Assembly: GCA_021819635.1 (NCBI GenBank)
Contig: JAKAQQ010000004.1
Location: forward strand, 1-12,252
Length of the DNA: 12,252 nucleotides
DNA from: Pseudomonadota bacterium
Lineage (GTDB): Bacteria; Pseudomonadota; Gammaproteobacteria; JAKAQQ01
Direction of reading: 5' to 3'
The translations under genes were made by a program, and so were the position numbers. The notes beneath the pieces are model-generated. The model ran no database searches. It was not told the origin of the DNA and worked only from the letters and a program-made list of their open reading frames with translations. Positions 5,934 through 12,252 of the stretch are shown here, piece by piece; within the stretch, counting starts at the first letter, position 1, and each line of letters begins with the position of its first letter.

Positions 5934-6030
5934 CTCCCGGGGGGGGTACGACCGCGGGGCCCGGGATCGCGCCGGAAATCTCCCGAGTCGGGCTCGGAGG
6001 AGGCAAGACCCGCCCGGTGGAAGGGAGCCC

Positions 6031-6056
6031 CCGAAGGAGCTTCGGCCCATCCGAAG
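6031..6056. repeat. Three-arm, mutually exclusive hairpin element
   Basis: The arms CCGAAG (6031-6036), CTTCGG (6040-6045) and CCGAAG (6051-6056) follow one another. The middle arm can pair with either neighbour, giving loops of 3 or 5 bases, but not with both. This is the arrangement of a small switch, in the far upstream region of the sigma operon. No downstream terminator is seen, so function is uncertain. Confidence 0.4.
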
Positions 6057-6119
6057 GATTGGGGGGCGAAATAGCTGGTTTCGACGCGGGGCAGTCTTGC
6101 TCCACGGATGGACCAAGAA

Positions 6120-6691
6120 GCGCGCCCGGGAGACGCGCGTGCAGGAAGGATGACGGCCCGGCAGGCGCTGTCGGCAGCGGCCGTCACGTCATCGTGCCCT
6201 CGGTCTTGGGAGCTCTCATCAACGGTCGGGGTCTCCACCCCGGGGAGGTCCTGCGGAGCCACGGTCGGGTCCACGTACCGGTCGCGGAGACTCCTTGCCC
6301 GGTGGGGGCTCATCCCGGTCAACCGCGCCACCGCCCGGAAGGGCATCTCCCGGGAGAACACCAGGATCCGGTCCTCAAAGAGCCGCCTGAAGCCGGCCAA
6401 CTTCCCCCCCGAAGGCGGGCACGGCCGGACGGACACTCCCGCCGGCCAGTTTCACACCGGAGCACGCATCTCAAGAACGCACTCATACGGGAAGACGTTC
6501 AAGTGCCGGTCGCGCTTCACCGCGGTGTCGTGGTCCGCGTGTTCTCCGATCCCCTCGGGGTGTCCCAACCGGCTGCCCGCGGCAAAATCCACGGCCACCG
6601 CCAACGTCCGGGCCGTGGCATCGAAGGCCGCATCGCGCACGCACCAAGGCGCGCCAATCCCCGGGACCACCTCGAGCCGCTTCGCCTCCAC
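6120..6691 (-). pseudogene. Frameshifted, truncated ISL3-type transposase
   Basis: Remains of an ISL3-family transposase in two reading frames. The first frame (6691 to 6452) reads GIGAPWCVRDAAFDATARTL, then VDFAAGSRLGHPEG, then HDTAVKRDRHLNVF, which is the N-terminal zinc-ribbon-like region of this family. There HPEG stands where other members have Cys pairs. After a frameshift near 6440-6455 the second frame continues with GGKLAGFRRLFEDRILVF, then REMPFRAVARLTGMS (the helix-turn-helix part) and TVDESSQDRGHDDVT, the start of the DDE domain with its first catalytic Asp. Similarity is lost near 6150-6120, so most of the catalytic domain is missing; a full member has about 400 residues. It cannot transpose. 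No terminal inverted repeats were identified. Confidence 0.8.
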
Positions 6692-7053
6692 CCTGATCGC
6701 CGCTCCTCCTCAGGGTCTCCAACGGCATGCGACCCATGCCCCGACCCGTTCGGAATTCAACAGTGGCCATGGGGGTACAATGCCTTCGAACATGAGCCGA
6801 GGCGGATCGTGGGACGCACATCCAAGACCATCATGCCGCACGCACGCGCGAACGAAGATCTCAAGCGGAGTGCTGAGCCGGGCCCAGAGGCCATGGAGCC
6901 AGCGGTCAGCACGGCCGTCAAGGCGCTTCTCGCGACCGTGGCCGCGGAGGGCCGGTGCCCTTGCCGGGTGCGGGGCGCCGTGCACGCCCTCAGCACGCCC
7001 CCGGCGTGGCGGCCCTCGGTACGGGGAGCGCCTTCAACGAGCGCGGGGGCGGT
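6692..7053. other. Stretch without a supported gene
   Basis: About 360 bases between the transposase remnant and the two-gene + strand unit. A + strand frame between 6775 and 7057 contains a moderately protein-like part (EDLKRSAEPGPEAMEP, then AVSTAVKALLATVAAEG), but it has no ribosome site, no clear start and no recognisable family. The stretch probably holds the rest of the IS flank and the promoter of the next unit. Confidence 0.35.
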
Positions 7054-7479
7054 ATGAACCCTGCCGATGCGACCCACGAACGCCCGCGCTCCTTGAAGGC
7101 GGTGGCGGTGTCCGGGCAGGCATGGGGGAATACAGATGCGTTTCTGCGCGAGTTCCTGGATGCGTTTTACACGGAACCCGACCAAGCCGCGCGCGCGGCC
7201 ATGCTCGCGCCGGAGCCACCGATCGGACCCGATGCCCGGATGAACGCCTATCTGGCCGCCACCGCCGAGCACTTGGCTCAGCGCGAGCATCTGCCCGTGC
7301 CACGCTGGACCTGGCAACCCGAACGGTTTTTGCACCGGCCATTTTTCCCGGGCGGGCTCGAATCACTCAAGGCCATTTTGCTGGCGCAGAGCCCCGCGGC
7401 GTTCCGCCGACGGATGATCTTTGTCGAAGCGGATCCGCTGGACCGCCCGCGGCGTTCCGCGCCGAGCGACGCGGGCTAA
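7054..7479 (+). CDS. Protein of unknown function, partner of the nucleotidyltransferase
   Basis: Protein of 141 residues with no domain I can name. It is mostly alpha-helical in appearance. The clearest segment is WQPERFLHRPFFPGGLESLK (87-106), followed by AILLAQSPAAFRRRMIFVEADPLDRPR. This conserved-looking C-terminal block resembles proteins I recall being encoded directly before DUF6036 genes. The ATG at 7054 has only a G-rich weak ribosome site (GGGGGCGG). An in-frame GTG at 6955 would add 33 unconvincing residues, and a later GTG at 7111 is possible. The next gene starts 17 bases after its stop, so they form one operon. By position it could be the antitoxin or regulator of the nucleotidyltransferase. 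That is inference only. Confidence 0.7.
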   Translation: MNPADATHERPRSLKAVAVSGQAWGNTDAFLREFLDAFYTEPDQAARAAMLAPEPPIGPDARMNAYLAATAEHLAQREHLPVPRWTWQPERFLHRPFFPGGLESLKAILLAQSPAAFRRRMIFVEADPLDRPRRSAPSDAG

Positions 7480-7496
7480 ACCTTTGGAGGCCTGCC

Positions 7497-8078
7497 ATGG
7501 CGTTGCTGAGCCAAGCGGATATCTTGCGGGGACTCGCGAAGCTTGACGCGGCGGCCAAGGCCGAAGGCGTGTTTGTGGACCTGTCGGTTTACGGCGGGGC
7601 GGCGATGGCATTGGCTTTTGACGCGAGGGCGTCCACCCGCGACGTCGACGCCGTCGCGCGCGGCGGGCACGCATTCCTGCGCCGGGCCGTGGCAAGAATT
7701 GCCGAAGAGGAGCAGTGGCCGGCAGATTGGCTTAATGATGCCGTGAAGAGGTTTACCTCCGGGCACGAACGCATGCAGGCGCTCGAGCTTTTCGAGCCTT
7801 CCCCGCAAGGGGGGCTACGGGTCTATGCACCGGCGCCGGAATACCTCTTCGCCATGAAGTGCATGGCGATGCGTATCGCCGGCACCGACGCGCACGATCT
7901 TGCAGACATCCGTTTTTTGGCGAAGGAAACCGGCATTCGTGACGCCAAAGCGGCTTTGGCCTTGATCGAGAACTTTTATCCGCGCGGGCGCATTCCCGCC
8001 AAAGTTCAATTCGGGATCGAGGAAATCATGGAAAGACTGCAGAGCGCACGCACGCACGACGATGGAGTCGAACCGTAA
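7497..8078 (+). CDS. DUF6036/AbiEii-like nucleotidyltransferase
   Basis: Protein of 193 residues with the signature of nucleotidyltransferase-fold proteins. VYGGAAMALAFDARASTRDV (31-50) has the GG motif of the active site followed by the metal-binding pair Asp49-x-Asp51 (RDVDAV). Later EYLFAMKCMAMRIAGTDAHD (115-134) and LADIRFL give the conserved Lys121 and Asp137 seen in AbiEii/MenT-related enzymes. All expected catalytic residues are present. Enzymes of this superfamily include toxins that add nucleotides to tRNA; DUF6036 itself has, to my knowledge, no settled function. The start is well supported by TGGAGG 6 bases before the ATG. It is the second gene of a two-gene unit, and a vapC fossil begins directly after its stop. 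Confidence 0.85.
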   Translation: MALLSQADILRGLAKLDAAAKAEGVFVDLSVYGGAAMALAFDARASTRDVDAVARGGHAFLRRAVARIAEEEQWPADWLNDAVKRFTSGHERMQALELFEPSPQGGLRVYAPAPEYLFAMKCMAMRIAGTDAHDLADIRFLAKETGIRDAKAALALIENFYPRGRIPAKVQFGIEEIMERLQSARTHDDGVEP

Positions 8079-8090
8079 GCCACCTCTGTC

Positions 8091-8278
8091 GGCGCTCGAC
8101 GTGACCCACACCCATGGCGCGACGCTCCACAACGCTGCGTACGGTGCGCTCGCAATCGTCCGGAAGGGTGCGATTCGTCACGGCCGAGATGCGGCGTGCC
8201 AATCAGACCCGGGACGTCCGTCGTCGCCTGGAGCGCGTGGAGAATCCACCCACGACGTCCTTGTCGCCCCGTCGTTCG
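8091..8278 (+). pseudogene. vapC: Fossil of the C-terminal half of a vapC gene
   Basis: A decayed copy related to the intact vapC at 2310-2765. The match runs from 2576 to 2763 in the intact gene. Shared stretches include AACGCTGCGTAC (intact: GACGCTGCGTAC), GTGCGCTCGCAATC (intact: ATGCGCTCGCAATC) and CGTCACGGCCGA. In protein terms LDVTHTHGATLHNAAYGALA matches LDLTRTHRVTFYDAAYHALA. A +1 frameshift near 8165-8177 then moves the reading to RFVTAEMRRANQ, which matches LFVTADERYAHQ. Two catalytic Asp positions are changed (to Asn and Glu) and the stop codon position reads TCG, so it cannot be a working toxin. The N-terminal half and any antitoxin gene are missing. The remnant starts about 12 bases after the stop of the nucleotidyltransferase gene. 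Confidence 0.85.
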
Positions 8279-8282
8279 AGAC

Positions 8283-8294
8283 GCCCTCGAGGGC
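8283..8294. repeat. 12-bp palindrome behind the vapC fossil
   Basis: GCCCTCGAGGGC, identical to 2770-2781 and at the equivalent place after the vapC 3' end. It is conserved although the coding part between the two copies has diverged and shifted frame. Confidence 0.6.
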
Positions 8295-8518
8295 AGCACC
8301 GACGGCTTTATGGGCTTCGGCGTGCGAGAAGCGGGGGCAAGACGAGCAAGACGAGGACCTCGGTCGGCAACCCCTCCTTCGCAAAACACCGGGGCGAGAG
8401 TGCGGGCACGGCGGGCGGCATGTTCCGACAAGGCACCGTCCCCTGACACACCCCGTCTTCAGGGCCACCGCGGCCCACCCTTCCTCCGGTGCGCGTAGCG
8501 GCATCTCGCCCCAGGAAT
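8295..8518. other. Spacer between the vapC fossil and the efflux operon
   Basis: About 220 bases with no gene I can recognise. Similarity to the flank of the intact vapC fades out near 8310. The efflux genes end on the opposite strand at 8519. A weak hairpin (GGGCC/GGCCC, 8462-8476) has no T-tract and is not a convincing terminator. Confidence 0.4.
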
Positions 8519-11500
8519 TCAGGCCTTGCGTCGAACGACCACGTGGAGGACCGGCGCCAGCCAGAGCGTCATCACCGTCGCCAGAATGAGTCCGCCCATG
8601 ACCGAGATCGCCAAGGGCTCCAGAAGCCCGGTCCCCCGGCCGATGCCGACGGCGAGGGGCAGGAACCCCAGCACGTCGGCCAGCATGGTCATCACGATGG
8701 GGCGCAGGCGCTGGCGGGCGGCGAAGACAACGCTGGCCGGGCGGGGGTGGTTGCCGCTCAGTTGCCGCGCGCGGGCAAAAATCAGGATGACGTTGTTCAC
8801 CGCAATGGCAAAGACGAGCAAGATGCCGAGAAACGCCGTGCTGTCCAGGTCCGTGCGGGAGAGCAGCAGGGCCAGAAGCGCCCCCGGGGCCGCGAGACCC
8901 ACGGCGAGGATGGCGATCAGGGCCGCCCGCAGGCTCCCGAACTGAAACCCGAGCATCACCAGAAGGATCCCCAGGGCGGCCACCAGGATGAGCCGCATCT
9001 GCCGAAAACTCTTTTTTTGCTCGCGGTAGTACCCCCCGATGGTGCTCGTCACGTCGGCCGGGAGGCGCAGCGTCGCAATGAGCCTGCGCGCCCGCGCCGC
9101 CGCCTGCGCAAGCCCTTCCCCCGGCCGTGGGCTCAGCTTGATGACCGCGTAGGGCACCAGGTTCTGGTGGGTCACGTAAGGAACGATGGGTTCGAGCCGC
9201 GCGTCCGCGCTCTGCGCGAGCGGCGCCAGCATTCCGTTCGGCAGGCGGACCGGAACCGCGGCCAGTTCCTGGGGGATGAGGCCTGCGTCGCCGGTCTCCT
9301 GGACACGGATGGGCAGGATCTGGTCGCCGTGGAAGAGAAACCCCGCCCGCCGCCCCCAGAAGCGGACCTTGAGTGCGCTGGCCAGGGAGTGCGGAGAAAA
9401 CCCCTCCAGCGTGGCCAGGGTCGAGGGAACGACGGCCAGCTCCGGCCCCGTGGAGGGAGCCTTGAAGACAATGGACTGGAAATCGTGGCTCGCTTCAAGA
9501 ATCCGGGTCAGGCGGGCTCCGTACCGTTCCAGCGTGCGCGCGCCCTGGCCAAAGAGCTCCACCTGGAGCGGGGCGTGGGCGCCGGAAAGATTGCCCAGAC
9601 GGTTGATCATGAGCTGCATGGTTTCGAGCGTGGTCAGGTCGGGCGCCACGCGGCGGAAGGCGCGCCGTAACGCGGCCATGACCGTGGCGGCGCCCTCCCG
9701 GCGGTTGTTGCGAAGCACCACGCTCAGACCGCCCTTGTTCGGCGTGGCGTAGGCGCTGCTGAAGCCGCGGCCCACGACGAGGGAAACCCGGCGCACGTTG
9801 GGGTTGTGCATGGCCACGGCCATGAACGCGCGTCCCACCCGCACGGTCTCGCGCACGCTGCTGCCCACGGGCGTGCGAAACGGCACCACAAAGATGCCCT
9901 CGTCCCAGCGGGGAAGGAACGCGGTCGGAAGACGCGCGACACTCACCCCCCCCGCCACCAGGAGAACCAGGACCACGGGCACGGTCAGCCAGGGTCGCCG
10001 GATCCCCCGGACCAGCAAGCGGCCGTAGTGCCGACGCAACCAGCGCTCGCCCCACAGACGGTGGATGCGCCGCGCCCGGGTCGCGATCCAAAGCGCAAAG
10101 ACGGGCGTGACGGTCATGGCCATCAGCTGCGAGGTGATCAACGCCACGACGATGGTGATCGCCATCGGGCGAAAGAGGAGGCCGATGGTCCCCGAGAGAA
10201 AGACCAGAGGCAGGAAGATCACGCAGGCCGTGAGGGTGGCCAAGGTCATGAGCGGGAGGATGTCGCGGATGCGCCGCAAGGCCGTCTCTCGGCGCGCCGA
10301 GGCATCGCCCTCGAGGCCGTGCAGGCCGCGCTCGACAATGACGATGGCGTGGTCCACCAGCGCCCCGATGGCCGCCGTCATCCCGCCCAAGGTCATGATG
10401 TCGATCCCGAACCCCAGGGCGTGGAGCACCAGCATGGTCGCCGCCAGCGCAAGAGGCACGACGGCCAGGGTGGCCACCGCCCCGTCCCATCGGCCCAGGA
10501 ACAGAAGGACGACCACGAAGGCCACCAGGCTTCCGAGGCCCAGGGCCGTCCAGACGTCGGTCAGGCTCGTGGTGATGAGGTGGCTGAGATCGTAGATGGG
10601 GACGAGATGAAGATGCGGCGGCAGGCGCCGCGCCAGTTGGTGAAGGCGGGTGCGGACGGCCCGGGCCACGGCGACCTGGTCGGCCCCCTGCTGGGCCGAC
10701 ACGTTGAGGATCAAGGCGTGACGGTACCCCGCCACCGCCGCCTGGCGGATGAGGGGGGGCGGCCCGATGCGCACGCGGCCCAACGCGCCCAGGGGAATCG
10801 AGGCCCGTTCACCCCGACGGTCGAGGGGGCCCAAGGGCAGGGGCAGCCGCGCCAGAGCCGCGGGGGTCCGGGGACGCGGGGTGGTGGCGAGGATGAATTG
10901 CTGGTGGAAGGCGTGGAGCACGCCCGAGAAGAAAGGTCCCTGATGCGCCCTCAGGACATCGGTCACCTCCGCGGCCGTGAGACGATCCTGAGCGAGGCGG
11001 CGCGGACTCAAAAGGACGTGGACTTCGGGCCACCCCCGCCCGGTTTCATCGACGTGGTAGACCCCCGGCAGAGAGAGCAGTGCGGGACGCAGCACGAAGG
11101 CGAACGTCGGCATCATGGCCGAACTGTCGAGACGGTTGGAGACCAGCGCGTACTGGACCAGCGGGTAGATGTTGGGCGTCATCAGGCGCACGCTCATGCC
11201 CGCCCCGGGAGGAAGCGGAACGTGGGACAGGCGCGCCTGAAGCATGAGGTAGGCCAATTCCGGATTGGTCTTCGGGCTGAAATAGACATGCAGTTTGCTC
11301 AGCCCGTTGCCGGTCTGAGAACGCACCAGGGTCACCCCGGGCTCGCCCTTGGCCACTTCCTCGAGCGGACGGGTGACGTCGATCAGCATGAACCTCATGG
11401 GGAGATCCTGGGTGTGCACCAGCACCGCCACCTTGGGAAAATCGACCCGTGGAAAAACGCTCTCGGGCATCTTCCGGAACGCCACGTACCCGGCCGCGAG

Positions 11501-11566
11501 AAGAAGACCGACCAGGAGCAGCAGCGTGTAGCGCGTGGCCCAGAGATAACGCAGGTAGACCTGCAT
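8519..11566 (-). CDS. RND-family efflux permease
   Basis: Inner-membrane pump of 1015 residues, normal for the RND superfamily, expected to work as a trimer driven by protons. The sequence shows the duplicated plan: TM1 (about 13-30), a periplasmic domain, TM2-6 (about 338-495), TM7 (about 528-545), the second periplasmic domain and TM8-12 (about 857-1012). The proton-relay region in TM4 reads GALVDHAIVIVERG: Asp405 is kept, but the second Asp of drug pumps such as AcrB is His406. In TM10 the position of the AcrB Lys940 is Asn (AVNNVILIFARARQ, Asn924-Asn925). The N-terminal block FPRVDFPKVAVLV and VTRPLEEVAKGEPGV are typical of the CzcA-like and related groups, so the substrate (metal or organic) is open. 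Its ATG overlaps the adaptor stop by one base. No outer-membrane channel gene is in the window. Confidence 0.93.
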   Translation of the reverse strand: MQVYLRYLWATRYTLLLLVGLLLAAGYVAFRKMPESVFPRVDFPKVAVLVHTQDLPMRFMLIDVTRPLEEVAKGEPGVTLVRSQTGNGLSKLHVYFSPKTNPELAYLMLQARLSHVPLPPGAGMSVRLMTPNIYPLVQYALVSNRLDSSAMMPTFAFVLRPALLSLPGVYHVDETGRGWPEVHVLLSPRRLAQDRLTAAEVTDVLRAHQGPFFSGVLHAFHQQFILATTPRPRTPAALARLPLPLGPLDRRGERASIPLGALGRVRIGPPPLIRQAAVAGYRHALILNVSAQQGADQVAVARAVRTRLHQLARRLPPHLHLVPIYDLSHLITTSLTDVWTALGLGSLVAFVVVLLFLGRWDGAVATLAVVPLALAATMLVLHALGFGIDIMTLGGMTAAIGALVDHAIVIVERGLHGLEGDASARRETALRRIRDILPLMTLATLTACVIFLPLVFLSGTIGLLFRPMAITIVVALITSQLMAMTVTPVFALWIATRARRIHRLWGERWLRRHYGRLLVRGIRRPWLTVPVVLVLLVAGGVSVARLPTAFLPRWDEGIFVVPFRTPVGSSVRETVRVGRAFMAVAMHNPNVRRVSLVVGRGFSSAYATPNKGGLSVVLRNNRREGAATVMAALRRAFRRVAPDLTTLETMQLMINRLGNLSGAHAPLQVELFGQGARTLERYGARLTRILEASHDFQSIVFKAPSTGPELAVVPSTLATLEGFSPHSLASALKVRFWGRRAGFLFHGDQILPIRVQETGDAGLIPQELAAVPVRLPNGMLAPLAQSADARLEPIVPYVTHQNLVPYAVIKLSPRPGEGLAQAAARARRLIATLRLPADVTSTIGGYYREQKKSFRQMRLILVAALGILLVMLGFQFGSLRAALIAILAVGLAAPGALLALLLSRTDLDSTAFLGILLVFAIAVNNVILIFARARQLSGNHPRPASVVFAARQRLRPIVMTMLADVLGFLPLAVGIGRGTGLLEPLAISVMGGLILATVMTLWLAPVLHVVVRRKA

Positions 11567-12252
11567 CAGGGGGGTCCGCCCAGGCGACTGCCGGGGACGA
11601 GGCGGCCCGCTCCCTCAACGACCACGCGTTCCCCACGCTGCAACGGACCGAGCACCCAGGCGTAGCCCGCCCGGGTGGAGCGCACCCGCACTCCGACCGG
11701 TTGGGCGCGGCCCCGCACGTCCACGTAGACCAGCGTTTGCGCGCCCTGCTGGACGATGGCCGCCTGGGGCACGACCCAAGAGGCCGGCCCGGAGCGGCGA
11801 AAGTCCGCCGTCACCCACTCTCCGGGCAGAAGAGAATTGCCGCGCGGAAGAGCGACCATCACGTCGACGAGACCCGAGCGGCGTGCGCTCTGACCGACGC
11901 TGCGCACCCGGCCCCAACCCTTCCAGGAACCCGTTTTCAATCCCACCCGGTCGCCGAGGTGCAGGCGGGCGGCCTCAAACGGCGGGAGCATGACCTCGAG
12001 CCAGGGACGACCGCGGCCGCTCAGGGTGGCCACGGGCGTTCCGGCCGCCACGACCGTGCCGGGCGCGATTTGGTAATCGATGCTGCCCGTGAACGGCGCC
12101 CGCAACGCCTGCTCCGCTTCCCGGGCTTCGAGCGCCCGCAAATTGGCCTGCGCCACCGCCGCCTCGGCGCGGCCGCCCTGCAGCACGGCCCGCGCGATCA
12201 CCCCGTCGCGCAGAAGCCGACGGTCGCGTTGCAGGGTCTCTTCGGAGATCGG
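11566..12252 (-). CDS. RND periplasmic adaptor (membrane fusion protein), 5' end outside window
   Basis: C-terminal 228 residues of the adaptor that links the RND permease to an outer-membrane channel. The visible part begins in the alpha-hairpin (RDRRLLRDGVIARAVLQGG, then AVAQANLRALEAREAEQ). It continues with the second lipoyl half (LRAPFTGSIDYQIAPGTVV). The beta-barrel follows (LEVMLPPFEAARLHLGDRVG, ending in LPGEWVTADF), and then the membrane-proximal domain (WVVPQAAIVQQGAQTLVYVD). An internal GTG at 12201 could be mistaken for the start, but the reading frame and coiled-coil character continue to the window end, so the gene is partial here and its signal peptide is not visible. The stop TGA overlaps the permease ATG, so the two are translationally coupled. 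Confidence 0.92.
   Translation of the reverse strand, partial: PISEETLQRDRRLLRDGVIARAVLQGGRAEAAVAQANLRALEAREAEQALRAPFTGSIDYQIAPGTVVAAGTPVATLSGRGRPWLEVMLPPFEAARLHLGDRVGLKTGSWKGWGRVRSVGQSARRSGLVDVMVALPRGNSLLPGEWVTADFRRSGPASWVVPQAAIVQQGAQTLVYVDVRGRAQPVGVRVRSTRAGYAWVLGPLQRGERVVVEGAGRLVPGSRLGGPP

Noticed and set aside
5371-6105. A long N-terminal extension of the ECF sigma frame.
   Set aside because: It overlaps the DUF6249 gene in another frame and has a proline- and glycine-rich translation; ECF sigmas start close to region 2, as with the ATG at 5370.
6776-6781. TACAAT as a -10 box for the two-gene unit at 7054.
   Set aside because: No -35 box at a suitable distance and nearly 280 bases from the start codon.
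6108-7496. The open frame of the nucleotidyltransferase extends far upstream to 6108.
   Set aside because: The upstream part crosses the transposase remnant and the partner gene in another frame; the TGGAGG ribosome site and the family start support the ATG at 7497.
8270-8294. GTTCGAGAC before the palindrome resembles a tRNA T-arm.
   Set aside because: No cloverleaf can be formed with the surrounding bases, and the equivalent position in the intact copy reads GATAGAGAC.
8462-8476. Short hairpin GGGCC/GGCCC downstream of the efflux genes as a terminator.
   Set aside because: Only five pairs and no T-tract; such stems are frequent in DNA this GC-rich.
8489-11665. Very long open frames on the + strand (8489-9670 and 9806-11665).
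   Set aside because: They are antisense to the RND permease gene, their translations are rich in R, G, H and Q with no family motif, and they arise from the codon bias of the GC-rich gene.
1-12252. CRISPR arrays, tRNA, rRNA, integron attC series.
   Set aside because: No regularly spaced direct repeats or RNA gene patterns were seen.

Overview
The window is GC-rich DNA with tightly packed bacterial genes, short or overlapping junctions and lipoprotein signal peptides. An RND-type envelope pump is also present. Together these point to a high-GC Gram-negative bacterium, most likely a Pseudomonadota. No rRNA, tRNA or other lineage marker is present, so I cannot name the genus. It looks like chromosome whose accessory stretches are rich in toxin-antitoxin (TA) genes and their remains.

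Left part (1-2800, + strand). A YajG-like outer-membrane lipoprotein gene is followed by a strong hairpin. Next comes a decayed copy of a Phd-type antitoxin gene, then two intact PIN-domain TA operons. The first pairs a Phd/YefM antitoxin with a FitB/VapC-like toxin (ATGA overlap). The second pairs a ribbon-helix-helix antitoxin with a VapC toxin (TGATG overlap). Each has an inverted repeat just upstream that could be its autoregulatory operator.

Middle (2826-5786, - strand). An alpha/beta-hydrolase lipoprotein gene has its own sigma70-like promoter and a very short structured leader. Upstream of it lies a three-gene operon: a DUF6249-like membrane protein, an ECF sigma factor and a small two-helix membrane protein that is probably the anti-sigma factor. 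The sigma and anti-sigma genes are translationally coupled. The roughly 320-base leader of the operon holds several inverted repeats.

Accessory centre (6100-8500). A frameshifted and truncated ISL3-type transposase remnant (- strand) is followed by an intact two-gene + strand unit. That unit is a 141-residue protein of unknown function plus a DUF6036/AbiEii-like nucleotidyltransferase, a plausible but unproven TA or defence module. Directly after its stop codon lies a fossil of the C-terminal half of a vapC gene. The fossil is clearly related to the intact vapC 5.5 kb away and shares even its 3' flanking palindrome.

Right part (8519-12252, - strand). A complete RND efflux permease gene overlaps by one base the gene for its periplasmic adaptor. 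The adaptor gene runs off the window end.

The main theme is a repeatedly invaded region: two live PIN-type TA operons, two fossils related to each, one IS remnant and one candidate nucleotidyltransferase module, set between ordinary envelope and stress-response operons.
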